A stretch of DNA of 40,595 nucleotides from Myxococcota bacterium (GCA_018821305.1 JAHJMN010000011.1:1-40595); one strand, 5' to 3'. Positions 24,427-34,522 are shown, numbered from the stretch's first letter. A program made the numbers and translations. Notes: a model not told the origin generated them from the sequence alone.

Positions 24427-24768
24427 CTTATTAAGCGGTTTAGATTCACTGGATGCAGGCAAATGTTTTTTTCCGCATTTTAAAGGATCCACCCACTTAA
24501 GATGCTCTCTGGTTTTCTCAACCTTGTATAAATCACAGCAACTTAGCCTGGACCCGGCATCGCCGAGCTTAATCCAGCATGTTTCAGTTGCGGTATCAAT
24601 TATATACCAAATCCTCCAAGCATCTCCAAGCCCGCTCACTACTGCCTCGCCTGCCCCAATCGTTATTATTGGATTTCCGACAGAATTACGCACCACACCA
24701 GGGGCCGATGTAACGCAACTTCCAGCAAAAACAAACATACCTGCTATTAAAATATAAAGTTTATACAT
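24424..24768 (-). CDS. Small lipoprotein in the 23-bp-flanked segment
   Basis: The protein has 114 residues with a signal sequence ending FVFAGSC (lipid Cys18). The mature part contains WRIWYIIDTATETCWIK and a CC pair (SRLSCCDLYKV), with a Lys/Ser-rich tail. I do not recognise the family. ATG 24768 has AGGTG about 5 nt upstream; the ATG four codons earlier (24780) is less well placed. It is on the opposite strand to all neighbours and lies wholly between two 23-bp direct repeats, so it was probably acquired with them. The TAG stop is the terminus of repeat G. Confidence 0.75.
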   Translation of the reverse strand: MYKLYILIAGMFVFAGSCVTSAPGVVRNSVGNPIITIGAGEAVVSGLGDAWRIWYIIDTATETCWIKLGDAGSRLSCCDLYKVEKTREHLKWVDPLKCGKKHLPASSESKPLNK

Positions 24769-24943
24769 AGTACACCTCATAGCGGTTATTTATATGTATT
24801 AGGTCACCATGTCAATATTTCTTTAAACGGCCGTTGCAAAGATTTGTTTGGCCAAAAAACCTCCAGTACGAAAACTGAACAATTATCCACTGCAAACAAA
24901 GTTTCATTTGATTTTTTGGTTTTTCCACCGATAATAAAAATAC

Positions 24944-27277
24944 GTGAAAATGATCGACTCAAACCGCTTTATACCTCAGAAAATCGTCTCCATTTACTCC
25001 TTTCTGGTCATTGTAATTGTCATTATCCTTTTGATTACAGGCATTTTCCAATTCAGGATTTCAAGTCAGAGTGAAAAGTGGCTTCAGACAAACCGTGAGA
25101 TCACCGATTCGTGGAGTCGTATTGAAAAACTGAGGAGTAATCTTAACCGTATCCGGGTTAGTTTTGCTCTTTATCTTAACGACGTCCCACATTTCACCGA
25201 GGGGACAGTAAACGAGTTTCATCCCTATAAAGCTGATATATTTAAATATGTCAGGGATATGAAGACCGTCATTGCCACTGGAAACAATGAATCCCTTCTT
25301 GATCGCGGTATTTTTGATCCGCACCTGGAAAAACTTCGTAATAATTTTTATAATTTTTTCCAACATAGCTTATCAGGGGAGCAGGCGAAAAAAACCTATG
25401 AAGATATTCAGGAATCTCTGTTTATCATCGGAAGCCTTCTGGATAGCCGTGCTTCCCAACTGCGATACATATCAAGAAATAACATTACAGCTGTTCGGCA
25501 GAACCAGAAATTCAACTGGATTGTGCTTTTGTGTCTCACAGCCTTCTTTCTCGGTTTTATTTTCCTCGGTTTATGGTTTGGCCTCAGACTTAACAACAGG
25601 ATTCGCAGCATTCATAACTATCTGGCAAAACTCGAAACACTCAAACCTCTTGAATATGCAGAAAATGATGAAATTAAACCTCTAATCGATCTTTTCAATA
25701 CTTTAATTGTCGAGCTCCAGTCCCGCACGGATGAAATCGAAACCGCACGTAACTTTCTTGATAATATTTTAGAATCTTCCCCTGCTGCTTATATTGCTGC
25801 AGATCGCACAAGCGGAGTAACTCACTGCAATCGAAGAGCTTCAGAGCTTTTCAAATGCATCCCTGAAGAGGCAACCGGAAAACAACTCCGTCAATTGCAT
25901 CCCATCACAGCGGGGTTTGAAAAACGTTTTCTCGAAGTTATACATGAAAACAAAATCAGCAGTTTTGAACACTCTGCCCTTCAAGGGGAAGAAACAAAGC
26001 ATTTCAGCGTTTCCATTTTTCCCATGGGTATGGCTCAAGTTATTGGAGCAGTAATTCGTCTTGAAGACATTACGGAACAGAAGATCCGTGAAGAGCAACT
26101 CGCCGCAGCAAATAAAATGGAGCTTGTGGGCAACCTGATTGGTGGACTGGCTCATGACTTCAATAATGTTCTCGGAGCCATCATTGGCACACTTTCTATT
26201 ATAGATTATTACCAGAAAAACAACATAGAGATATCTAATGCTGATTGGAAGGAATATCTTGAAATAATTGACAATTCTGCAACACGAGCCCGTGATATGG
26301 TTGAGGGTCTTCTTACGATTTCCCGGAAGAAGAAAATAACAATGATGCCTGTGGATCTTAAAGTCGCCCTGATGCATGTTATTAAAATATGCCGCACAAG
26401 TTTTGAAAAAACTATTGAAGTTCAAGTGGAGATGCCCGATGCATCTGCGACAGCAAACTGTGATCCAACTCAAATTGAACAGGTCTTCCTGAATTTAGCC
26501 ATCAATGCATCCCATGCCATGACTATAATGCGCCCTGCTGGCATGCGCCACGGCGGTAAGCTTTTTATTTCTCTCAGAAAAATCAATGCTGATAAGACTT
26601 TCTGCGAGATCCATCCTCTTGCATCCTTTGGAGAATACTGGGTGGTTACCGTAAATGATACCGGGGTGGGCATGACTCCGGAAACTGTCTCCAGAATCTG
26701 GGATCCGTTTTTTACAACAAAAACCGACGGTAAGGGTCTTGGCCTTGGTCTTGCCATGGTTTTCAACATTATCAAGCAGCATGGCGGTTTCGTAACAGTT
26801 CAATCGGAAACAGGCATAGGAAGTACTTTCAATGTCTTTCTTCCTGTAATGGATATGGATGCCGAAGGTCACATAACATCAGACGGTGACATAACCACCG
26901 GGGAAGGAACTATCCTCCTTATTGAAGATGAATCAATTCTCAGCAAAGTGGCCCAGACGATGCTTTCTGAATGCGGATATCATGTAATCACCGCAAGTGA
27001 CGGCGATCAGGGCATAAAGGCATGGAAAAATAACCGCAATGAAATCAATCTCATACTCCTTGATCTTGTCATGCCAGTTAAAAACGGTGCAGAAGTTTTT
27101 AAGGAAATTCGTGAAACAGACCCTGGACTGCCTATCGTACTGATGTCCGGTTTTATTCAGGATCCCCGAATTACAGAACTTTTGGAACAGGGAGCAATGG
27201 GATTTTTGAAAAAACCATTTACAATTGATTCCCTTTCACAGACCATTGGCAGTATTCTGATGGACAAAAAACAATGA
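24944..27277 (+). CDS. Hybrid sensor histidine kinase with PAS and receiver domains
   Basis: The protein has about 777 residues. Membrane helices at about 16-37 and 191-214 enclose a periplasmic domain of about 150 residues, mostly helical. A short linker leads to PAS (about 270-380, FLDNILESSPAAYIAAD), then a HisKA of the HDFNN type (GGLAHDFNNVLG, His404). HATPase_c follows with NLAINASHAM, NDTGVGM and GKGLGLGLAMV, and a C-terminal receiver (about 655-777) with LIEDE, LLDLVMPVKNG and FLKKPF. GTG 24944 or ATG 24950 could be the start; neither has a strong ribosome site. The stop overlaps the start of a binding lipoprotein gene (ATGA), implying a joint sensory unit. Confidence 0.93.
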   Translation: MKMIDSNRFIPQKIVSIYSFLVIVIVIILLITGIFQFRISSQSEKWLQTNREITDSWSRIEKLRSNLNRIRVSFALYLNDVPHFTEGTVNEFHPYKADIFKYVRDMKTVIATGNNESLLDRGIFDPHLEKLRNNFYNFFQHSLSGEQAKKTYEDIQESLFIIGSLLDSRASQLRYISRNNITAVRQNQKFNWIVLLCLTAFFLGFIFLGLWFGLRLNNRIRSIHNYLAKLETLKPLEYAENDEIKPLIDLFNTLIVELQSRTDEIETARNFLDNILESSPAAYIAADRTSGVTHCNRRASELFKCIPEEATGKQLRQLHPITAGFEKRFLEVIHENKISSFEHSALQGEETKHFSVSIFPMGMAQVIGAVIRLEDITEQKIREEQLAAANKMELVGNLIGGLAHDFNNVLGAIIGTLSIIDYYQKNNIEISNADWKEYLEIIDNSATRARDMVEGLLTISRKKKITMMPVDLKVALMHVIKICRTSFEKTIEVQVEMPDASATANCDPTQIEQVFLNLAINASHAMTIMRPAGMRHGGKLFISLRKINADKTFCEIHPLASFGEYWVVTVNDTGVGMTPETVSRIWDPFFTTKTDGKGLGLGLAMVFNIIKQHGGFVTVQSETGIGSTFNVFLPVMDMDAEGHITSDGDITTGEGTILLIEDESILSKVAQTMLSECGYHVITASDGDQGIKAWKNNRNEINLILLDLVMPVKNGAEVFKEIRETDPGLPIVLMSGFIQDPRITELLEQGAMGFLKKPFTIDSLSQTIGSILMDKKQ

Positions 27278-28224
27278 AATATTTCATTATTCTTATGACA
27301 ATTTTTTTCTCATCAGGCTGCTCATCCAAAAGCGCTGAAAACGAAGAAATTACAATAAAAATCATGAAAGTCCAGTGGACCGGGGTCTCAATCAAATCTG
27401 AAATCATTAGTGAAATCATTACTGCGCTTGGATACGATGTCGAAATTAATACAGTCTCCGTTACCCTTGCTTTCCGGGCTCTTGCCTCCGGACATGGTCA
27501 TGTTTTCGTCGGTGCCTGGTTTCCTACAATGAAGGAAATTTCCGCTCCTTTTGTGGAAAATGGATACGTAAAAAACCTTTCAATCAATATGACCGAGGCA
27601 AAATACACTCTGGCTGTTCCAACCTTTTGTTTTGAGCGTGGACTCAGACATTTTTCTGATATACACCGGTTTAAAGACGAACTTGGCAAAAGAATCCACG
27701 GTATCGAAAAAGGTAATGATGGCAATACTATAATTGAAAAAATGATAAAGTCTGATTACTTCAATCTTGGGGATTTCAAACTTGAGTCCTCATCTGAAGC
27801 GGGGATGATTGCCGCAGTTAAAAAAAGCATCAGCGAAAATAAGTGCATTGTCTTTTTAGGATGGTCACCTCACCCAATGAACAGATCAATAAAAATGAAC
27901 TACCTTAAGGGCAGTGATGAAAAAACCTTCGGGGCAAACGATGGAACCAGCGAAGTACACACGATGGTAAATTCAAAATTCATTGAAACCCACCCTGAAT
28001 TGAAAAAGCTATTGAAAAACATGGTTTTTTCCATCGATTTAATGAATGACATCATGGTTGAACTTCATAATGAAAAAGTCGATATTATGAGGTCAGTCCT
28101 CCGTGTTCTGGATAATAAACCTGAAGTTCTTCAGTCGTGGCTGAAGGATATCAAAACCCGCAAGGGAAAACCCGCCCTCCCCGCCGTCCAAACGCATTTT
28201 AAAAACCTGAAATTCCAACGGTAG
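27274..28224 (+). CDS. OpuAC-type substrate-binding lipoprotein (betaine/choline-like)
   Basis: The protein has 316 residues with signal FFSSGC and lipid Cys16. The body resembles the glycine betaine/choline-binding OpuAC family: VQWTGVSIKSEIISEIITALGY, aromatic ligand-cage positions in GAWFPTM and LGWSPHPMN, and the C-terminal VHTMVNSKFIETHPE. Such proteins deliver quaternary amines to ABC importers, but no ATPase or permease gene is adjacent. Instead it is translationally coupled to the hybrid kinase. A role as ligand receptor for that kinase is inferred. The ligand assignment is by family only. Confidence 0.82.
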   Translation: MKYFIILMTIFFSSGCSSKSAENEEITIKIMKVQWTGVSIKSEIISEIITALGYDVEINTVSVTLAFRALASGHGHVFVGAWFPTMKEISAPFVENGYVKNLSINMTEAKYTLAVPTFCFERGLRHFSDIHRFKDELGKRIHGIEKGNDGNTIIEKMIKSDYFNLGDFKLESSSEAGMIAAVKKSISENKCIVFLGWSPHPMNRSIKMNYLKGSDEKTFGANDGTSEVHTMVNSKFIETHPELKKLLKNMVFSIDLMNDIMVELHNEKVDIMRSVLRVLDNKPEVLQSWLKDIKTRKGKPALPAVQTHFKNLKFQR

Positions 28225-28230
28225 CAACCA

Positions 28231-28497
28231 GATATCCTCCCCTTTCCATGAGGAGATCTCTTGTTTCTCCATCTTCACAAACTTAAAAGAAAACTATTGA
28301 TATTAATTTTAATTTTACGTAATATACCTTACGGGGTTTTCTCCTTCCTTTAAAAGTTTAGTTCAATTCGTAATATTCTGTTATGTTTTGTCCAGAGTGA
28401 GAAAACCCCCATTTCTCATCCTAATAACCACTAAGTTATTATTATCTTTAATATATTCCCAATCAATCTTTTGATTGATTGAAATTAAAGGTTTTTT
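28231..28497. other. Run of hairpins in the gap before the 1893-residue gene
   Basis: The gap 28225-28832 is AT-rich and without genes. It contains TCCTC/GAGGA (28235-28254), TGAGAA/TTCTCA (28398-28418), AATAAC/GTTATT (28423-28440) and a perfect nine-base stem CAATCAATC-TTTT-GATTGATTG (28460-28481) followed after 10 nt by TTTTTT. The last could end transcription from the kinase/binding-protein operon. From 28498 to 28780 I see only AT-rich sequence. Confidence 0.5.
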
Positions 28498-28789
28498 CCT
28501 GTCGTTTGTCTTTATTTCCAGCTGTAATCTTATCTAGATTTTTCATCTTTAAAACATTGATATTTATGCCACTGATATTTTAAGGTTTTTCCACATAAAA
28601 AATTATTTTTTTTTCTCTCATTAAATCAGAAATGAATTTGCACTCTCAAAATTAATGTTTCTTTTTTTTTCCAAGCGATTGTAATTCCAACTTTATTAAA
28701 AATTTCCCAAGTCAGTGTAAAAAAAGTCCTTGTATGGGCTTATTGTTTTATGGCACATGGATTATTGAGAAAATTGGTTCGTTTTATTA

Positions 28790-28798
28790 TGTTATAAT
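28790..28798 (+). promoter_or_regulatory. Extended -10 promoter for the 1893-residue lipoprotein gene
   Basis: TGTTATAAT is a perfect TGn-TATAAT extended -10, ending 34 bp before the start codon. No good -35 hexamer sits at 17 bp, which is normal for this promoter class. AAAGG precedes the ATG at 28833. Confidence 0.6.
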
Positions 28799-28832
28799 TT
28801 TTATTGTATAAAAATCATTACAGAAAGGTATT

Positions 28833-31800
28833 ATGATGTTGAGAAAACTGTTTATTTTACTTGTCCTTTCTTTATCTGCTGCATGTTCTTCAGGTGGCGG
28901 AAAGTCTGATTCCCCAACTAAAGATGTCAATGCCGTATCCTACTACGGCTACAGCATCGAAGGCGAAACCAGTACAGATGGTACGATTTCTGAAGGAGTT
29001 GATAGAATTAAGTTAAAAGCAATGATTTTCACAGAATGCTACGATCAACTTATTGGTAGCAACGTGGAGGTATGTAGAGGCATTGACGTTTACGCCTTAA
29101 ATACCCCATATCCTGAAATAAGTGTTTGTAAGAACGTGCTTTTAAACTGCATGGGGTATAAATATAAGGAAATTGCTGATACTACCAAAGTATGGACTTT
29201 ATACAAGGCTTTGTGGATTAGATGGGAAAGCGTTGATCCTCAATTTGAAGAAAACGGAATTACTAAATATACTGCTCTTTTTAATGGTGGCCCAATGGAG
29301 ACCTCTCCCAATTATGAGGATGGTTATTTAAATACAACCATTAAAATTCCGCCTCTCAATGCTGAGAGTCGGACACTTGCTTTGATAGACGCTTATGGTT
29401 GTTTCCGTGATGCTGCAATTGCCGGTGCTATGATCATTGAAGATGCTACCTCTATGGCTAATCTCGTATCCTCCTTTGGTTCTGATGCAAGTCCAAACAT
29501 GGTCGATTACCTGACAACTGGTACACTTGAGGCCACTACTCAACTAAAGAGTGTAGGTGAAGAACTTGCAAAGAATCAGGTCAGTGTTGCAAACGCCATC
29601 CCGGCGAAAGGCCTTGATTATGAGGAAGCCCAGAAACTTAAATGGGAAGGAAAAGTTAACTCCGTCAATGGAGCTCTTCATTTTATAGTAGGGAAACCCT
29701 ATCGTGGTCTTTATGCTGATTATAATGATAATGCAAATATTGGAACAATTGGTGCTAAACTACGGATTTCAACTGATGCTGAAAAGAAAGCACTGAAGTA
29801 TTTGAGATATCTTGGTACAGGTGACGTATTAAGATACCAAGACAATCAGCAAAACCCAATCGTTATATCTACACTTATTGAAGACATAATTTCTAAATTA
29901 TCCACTGAAGAGCAAATCATTTTCGCTGATGTGCAGGAATTCTTTACAAAAACCGGTACAACAATAGCAGATTTTCTTAAAGCAAGGGAATATCTGATCA
30001 ATGAAGCTGATGTTTTCAATAAACAAGTAAATTATTCCGGAACAACTACTGCCACATTAAGTCCAACTGGTATCGAGCCTCATGAAACGGTGGCGCTTAT
30101 TACATCAAATCCGGAACTTTCTGTTGATGGAACGCCCACAGATCTTGTAAAAATAAACCGTGAAAAAAGTCTCATTCATACAATGGATTATGTGAGAACG
30201 TCCCTTAATAAATTCATTACTACCAACCAGGTGAGCAATCCCCTGTCAGATTCTCACCAGAAGCAACTCAGTCTTGCTACTGGCGTTGCTGCTTCTACTG
30301 CAGGCACCAAATTCCAAAGAAGTCAGGTTACTCGAAGTGGCGATTCTTTGACTTATTCATTCGTTGCTGAAGGCCTCAAACCCGGTGAAAATCTACTTGT
30401 TTTAAACGGGCGTGAAGGTTACGAATGCGCCAAAACCGGCAAAGTAAACGGGGAAACCTGCGATATCGCAACTTATACTCTCAGTTCATCCGCTCCGGAA
30501 ACCACGGACTGCGAAACCCGAAACTGTGTCAAAGTAGTTTCAACCCAGCAAACAAGCGGAACAAGCAGTTCAGGTCTTTACACAGCAATCGGAGCCCCAG
30601 GTAAATGGAAACTTTCCGGAGTTTTCGCTGGCCCCAAAAATCCCTTGGCCGAAGGCCATTATTATTTGAGAGCGCCATTTGCTGAAAAAACAGTTCCTGC
30701 TTTCGTAAATCCCCTTATTCAGCGTCCCGTTGACGATGCCGGTGAAAGTGAAAATGTCTGTGGTGAAAATGACCTTCTCCGCGGCGTTGTTCCTCCCATG
30801 GAAAATGAACTGACTTCAGATTCTGATAATTACGAATCCAGTTGGAAGCATTATCTCACAGTAGCAATGCAGGCAGCTCAGCAGACAGATGAACTTGCGG
30901 AACGAATGGTTCAGAATGGCCTTCAGATGGATCACTCCAGCGAAGCTGCCCGTCAGAAACTCGAAGAGATTTGTGGCGGAACCATTAATTCTTTCGATGA
31001 AACATCAGCCTGCACTATTGGAGACACCTTCACCGTAATGGGTTCCGATCAGTCTTACACCTGCACCCCGGAGAACCAGTTCCTCCCCAAAGACGGAAGT
31101 CTGTCTAACTGCATGCCGAACCTCTACGGAGACGATGATCGAGTCGAATACACAACCCTTGGAAATCAAAACCTCTGCATCTATGTAAACCCCACAAATG
31201 GAGGTATTTGCGATTGTATTGAGGGAGAAGACTGTCCTGCATGCCCTGTTACCCCCACCGAAGATGGAACCTGTACTGGACAATTTGTCGGCACTGGATA
31301 TTTTAATGAAAGTTCCAACTTAAAATTAATCGATAACAAGCTCGGCCTATTTGAATACAGCAATATTGATATGGAAGCAATTTGTAACGATATTGATGAT
31401 ATTATTGATGGTCAGGGCACAGTTGCCGAAAAAAAAGAAACAATAAAAAATTTGTACCCTATTATTTTCAGCAGAGATAATTTTAAAAGATATGGCTCTC
31501 AACTTTATATAAAAGAATCTCCCTGGCTTGAAATAGGAATATGGTATAAAGGTCAGTGGTTGTATGATTCTTTTTACAAATGTCAAAAATCACCCTGGAG
31601 AGATGATTCACCAACTCTAAATTGTGGAACAAAGCTAAAATATGAACCAAGTCTTGAGGAGTTACAGACATGGTTATCAAATGAATATTCTTGGAGTACA
31701 AGATTAAATCGGGCGATAGTAATGAGTAATTGGAAAGGTATAACGGAAAATCTTTGCCTTGGGCAATGTGCTGGCGAATTTTTATCTGAGTCACCGCTTT

Positions 31801-34514
31801 ATTCAGTTCAGTTATCCAATTTTAATCCGGAATTTATATACCCTAACACTACCAGTATTAAATCTCCCAGCTTTTGTTTAATTGATGGTCCTGATAATAT
31901 TCACAATTATGACACCTCTTTTTATGATCCTGCTGGTTTTGCGTCATATCCATATTGCAATATTAGAAATGAAGTGGACGGATATGGATATTTCACAGTA
32001 TTACAAAGAATGCCAAAATCCAGATCAAATAAATCCAAATTTAATAAAGATAACTTTTACAATAACAGCCATCTGGATGCGATTTCTATGGTTTGCAAAC
32101 TCATGAAAATTGAGATTGATCAAATTCAGGGTTATGAAAGTTTGCCTGATATCAATTCCAGACAGGACATATACAATAATTATAAAATAATCGATGATTT
32201 TGCTCGTCGTATTGAATCGGTTGCATCCCAAATTATTATTCCCCGACTTCCTAAAAAGCTCATTGACGGCCTCCAGAGGTTTGGTTTTGAATCTCACTAT
32301 CCATCTGTCGGAGGAGCATATCTCGACACGTTTCTTCAAATTGAAAGAGATCTTCAGTCATTTGCTTACGGTATTTTATCACTGAAGACAAATATGCAAA
32401 TCCTCTCATCAAATATTGAAAAGTTTTATCTTGAACTTGACGATACTGATCTCAAGAAAAAATTGATAAGATTGAGGGAAAAGAAAAAACAGTGGGGTCG
32501 AGCCTTCTCATTTGTTTCCAATGTCGTACAACTTTACAATAACCCTAACCCAGGCAGTGTATACCAATCACTGGCTTCACTTGGGATGGAAATTGGTCTC
32601 GATGCTGCTTATGGAACTGAAGAGGAAATCGAAGAAAAACTGTTGAATAATGCAAAAGAGAAGATTTATCAGGACACCATGATAACTATCAATAAGGCGC
32701 TTCTTGATCTGAATACAGCTTATACTGATATTCTCACAAATTATCAGTCAATTCAGAAGAATATCAGTCATCTTGATACACTTGAGAAGCAGGCATATGA
32801 AGCCTGGGCGGATATGAACTTCCTTGATAATGATATTTCCGGTCATGTTCTGAATGCAAACACTTCCACAAGAAGAGTTCAGAATACTCTGGTGAAACGA
32901 TATCAGGATTCTCTTAAACGAGCTCGCAAACTGGCTTATATCGCACGCAGAGCCATTGAGTTCCGACTTGGGGAGGACATGAGCACCATGAATGAATCCA
33001 TGACTCTTGTGGATGCTCCTTCAACCTGGGCTGACCGCGTTTGCGAATTTGAAGGTGTTGATTACACAAGAATCCGCAGTACTGCAGCCACGGAAGATGC
33101 TACACTCCTTGCTAATGACAACTATGCCCATCAGTATATCGGCGATTACGTAAGAATGCTCAATGACTTTGTCGAATCCTACAGTATTGATCGTCCGTTT
33201 ACAAATTCCGACGATCTCGCCGTTCTTTCCGTTAAAAACGATCTTATGTCAGCCTGGAATATCTGCCCGGCAAAAGGAAATAACGAACTCTATTACAGTT
33301 CACACATGAACCAGAACTCAGAACTTGAAGATGGTGAGATCGTTGGTTGGTTTACTGCTGGATGTGGAGAAAACGAAATCTGCATTTCTGCCTATTCAAT
33401 GGATGCAACTGAAATGGTTGAAGAAACTATTGGCGATGCTACTCAGTTGGTTGAAGTTGCCTATAATTACTCTGTTATTAAGGATATTCCCATTGATGGC
33501 AAAGTAAATGCCGGGTACATCACTCAGACGATAACCGCCGATGGAACCGGCTGTTACATCCTCTCCTATAAAGACAAATACGGAGCGGTTAACCTTCCCT
33601 ACCGCATTGAAATAATCGGAACTGAATCCAATGATTCAACAAATATCCTGCTGACATCGACAATACCCTCAATGAACAGCGAATGGACCGAGCGAGTATT
33701 TAATTTCAATAGCACATCCGAGACTATCAGACTTGAGGTAAGAATTTATCCCTCAGATCTTGATAACAGTTACGATGCTGGTGATATTTATCTCCGGAAC
33801 TTCCAACTTGAAAAGCGAAGATTAGGGGATGATGAAGTCTGTGGGACACAAATGCCTGATATGTATGACGAAACTGCTGATTCTCTTATCGTAAAACAGG
33901 GTTCCTGCAAAAATGATAACGCTTCCGCTTTCCGGGCAAACTTTGTCAGAAAGTGCATCTGTGACAGTAACGGTAATTATTGCGAAGATTACAGTGGCAC
34001 TTCATCTCAGTGCTTCAGAGAATATGCATTCAATCTTGATTTGAATGCCGTTGAAAACGGTGACCTCATTCAGAGCCACGCTATTGCCGTTAATAACTTT
34101 AACTACCGTCACAACAGTATTGCATTGAACATCGTAGGTACAAACGTAATTTCTTGCGACTCAAGCACCTCAAGCAATTGTTACACAAATGCGTACATTC
34201 CTTACACCCTCGTTCACGACGGAAAAGTAAGCGTCAGGAATTACGATGGGCAGAAAAAAGAATTCAAAATGCCAACGGCCTACATTGAACATGGAAAAGC
34301 ACTAACTGGTGAATTTGTAATAACAAATCCGATGACCGGTACTCATTCATCAATGCTTGCTCCATACCAGAAGCAGAATTTCCGTGGAAGGCCGCTTCAG
34401 GGCTCATACTTCCTCAGAATCTGGGAAACAGAAAACCTTGATTGGGACAAAATTGAAGATATTCAACTTATCTGGAATTACAGATACTGGACTCGTTCTT
34501 CAATTTCCAATTAA
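28833..34514 (+). CDS. Very large lipoprotein with helical core, unknown family
   Basis: The protein has 1893 residues. Lipobox LSAAC gives lipid Cys18, followed by SSGGGK. Residues 20-540 are mixed alpha/beta; about 540-830 is Cys-containing and beta-rich (ending CDCIEGEDCPAC); about 825-1150 is coded by visibly more AT-rich DNA. About 1180-1450 is long helical and coiled-coil (LKKKLIRLREKKKQW, then ARRAIEFRLG). About 1500-1680 resembles a carbohydrate-binding beta-sandwich (GCYILSYKDKYG, RNFQLEK), and the tail is Cys-rich. I do not recognise the whole. Its position two genes upstream of an SpvB/TcB-like protein suggests a partner role, but homology to TcA proteins is not demonstrable by eye. 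Confidence 0.85.
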   Translation: MMLRKLFILLVLSLSAACSSGGGKSDSPTKDVNAVSYYGYSIEGETSTDGTISEGVDRIKLKAMIFTECYDQLIGSNVEVCRGIDVYALNTPYPEISVCKNVLLNCMGYKYKEIADTTKVWTLYKALWIRWESVDPQFEENGITKYTALFNGGPMETSPNYEDGYLNTTIKIPPLNAESRTLALIDAYGCFRDAAIAGAMIIEDATSMANLVSSFGSDASPNMVDYLTTGTLEATTQLKSVGEELAKNQVSVANAIPAKGLDYEEAQKLKWEGKVNSVNGALHFIVGKPYRGLYADYNDNANIGTIGAKLRISTDAEKKALKYLRYLGTGDVLRYQDNQQNPIVISTLIEDIISKLSTEEQIIFADVQEFFTKTGTTIADFLKAREYLINEADVFNKQVNYSGTTTATLSPTGIEPHETVALITSNPELSVDGTPTDLVKINREKSLIHTMDYVRTSLNKFITTNQVSNPLSDSHQKQLSLATGVAASTAGTKFQRSQVTRSGDSLTYSFVAEGLKPGENLLVLNGREGYECAKTGKVNGETCDIATYTLSSSAPETTDCETRNCVKVVSTQQTSGTSSSGLYTAIGAPGKWKLSGVFAGPKNPLAEGHYYLRAPFAEKTVPAFVNPLIQRPVDDAGESENVCGENDLLRGVVPPMENELTSDSDNYESSWKHYLTVAMQAAQQTDELAERMVQNGLQMDHSSEAARQKLEEICGGTINSFDETSACTIGDTFTVMGSDQSYTCTPENQFLPKDGSLSNCMPNLYGDDDRVEYTTLGNQNLCIYVNPTNGGICDCIEGEDCPACPVTPTEDGTCTGQFVGTGYFNESSNLKLIDNKLGLFEYSNIDMEAICNDIDDIIDGQGTVAEKKETIKNLYPIIFSRDNFKRYGSQLYIKESPWLEIGIWYKGQWLYDSFYKCQKSPWRDDSPTLNCGTKLKYEPSLEELQTWLSNEYSWSTRLNRAIVMSNWKGITENLCLGQCAGEFLSESPLYSVQLSNFNPEFIYPNTTSIKSPSFCLIDGPDNIHNYDTSFYDPAGFASYPYCNIRNEVDGYGYFTVLQRMPKSRSNKSKFNKDNFYNNSHLDAISMVCKLMKIEIDQIQGYESLPDINSRQDIYNNYKIIDDFARRIESVASQIIIPRLPKKLIDGLQRFGFESHYPSVGGAYLDTFLQIERDLQSFAYGILSLKTNMQILSSNIEKFYLELDDTDLKKKLIRLREKKKQWGRAFSFVSNVVQLYNNPNPGSVYQSLASLGMEIGLDAAYGTEEEIEEKLLNNAKEKIYQDTMITINKALLDLNTAYTDILTNYQSIQKNISHLDTLEKQAYEAWADMNFLDNDISGHVLNANTSTRRVQNTLVKRYQDSLKRARKLAYIARRAIEFRLGEDMSTMNESMTLVDAPSTWADRVCEFEGVDYTRIRSTAATEDATLLANDNYAHQYIGDYVRMLNDFVESYSIDRPFTNSDDLAVLSVKNDLMSAWNICPAKGNNELYYSSHMNQNSELEDGEIVGWFTAGCGENEICISAYSMDATEMVEETIGDATQLVEVAYNYSVIKDIPIDGKVNAGYITQTITADGTGCYILSYKDKYGAVNLPYRIEIIGTESNDSTNILLTSTIPSMNSEWTERVFNFNSTSETIRLEVRIYPSDLDNSYDAGDIYLRNFQLEKRRLGDDEVCGTQMPDMYDETADSLIVKQGSCKNDNASAFRANFVRKCICDSNGNYCEDYSGTSSQCFREYAFNLDLNAVENGDLIQSHAIAVNNFNYRHNSIALNIVGTNVISCDSSTSSNCYTNAYIPYTLVHDGKVSVRNYDGQKKEFKMPTAYIEHGKALTGEFVITNPMTGTHSSMLAPYQKQNFRGRPLQGSYFLRIWETENLDWDKIEDIQLIWNYRYWTRSSISN

Positions 34515-34522
34515 CCAAATAA

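Larger units (their letters stand above)
24221..24882. mobile_element. Putative inserted cassette bounded by perfect 23-bp direct repeats
   Basis: Positions 24221-24243 and 24860-24882 are identical over exactly 23 bp, and the match stops at both ends. The first copy holds the final codons and TGA stop of the 687-residue lipoprotein gene; the second is non-coding. Between them, 616 bp contain repeat copy G and a minus-strand small lipoprotein gene ending in that repeat, as well as a GCTTCGAAGC palindrome near the left edge. This looks like a target duplication or attL/attR pair at a gene 3' end that leaves the host gene intact. No recombinase is encoded within it. Confidence 0.6.

Noticed and set aside
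25841..26473. 210-codon minus-strand open frame
   Set aside because: It is antisense to the hybrid kinase PAS/HisKA region; the peptide has no recognisable domain.
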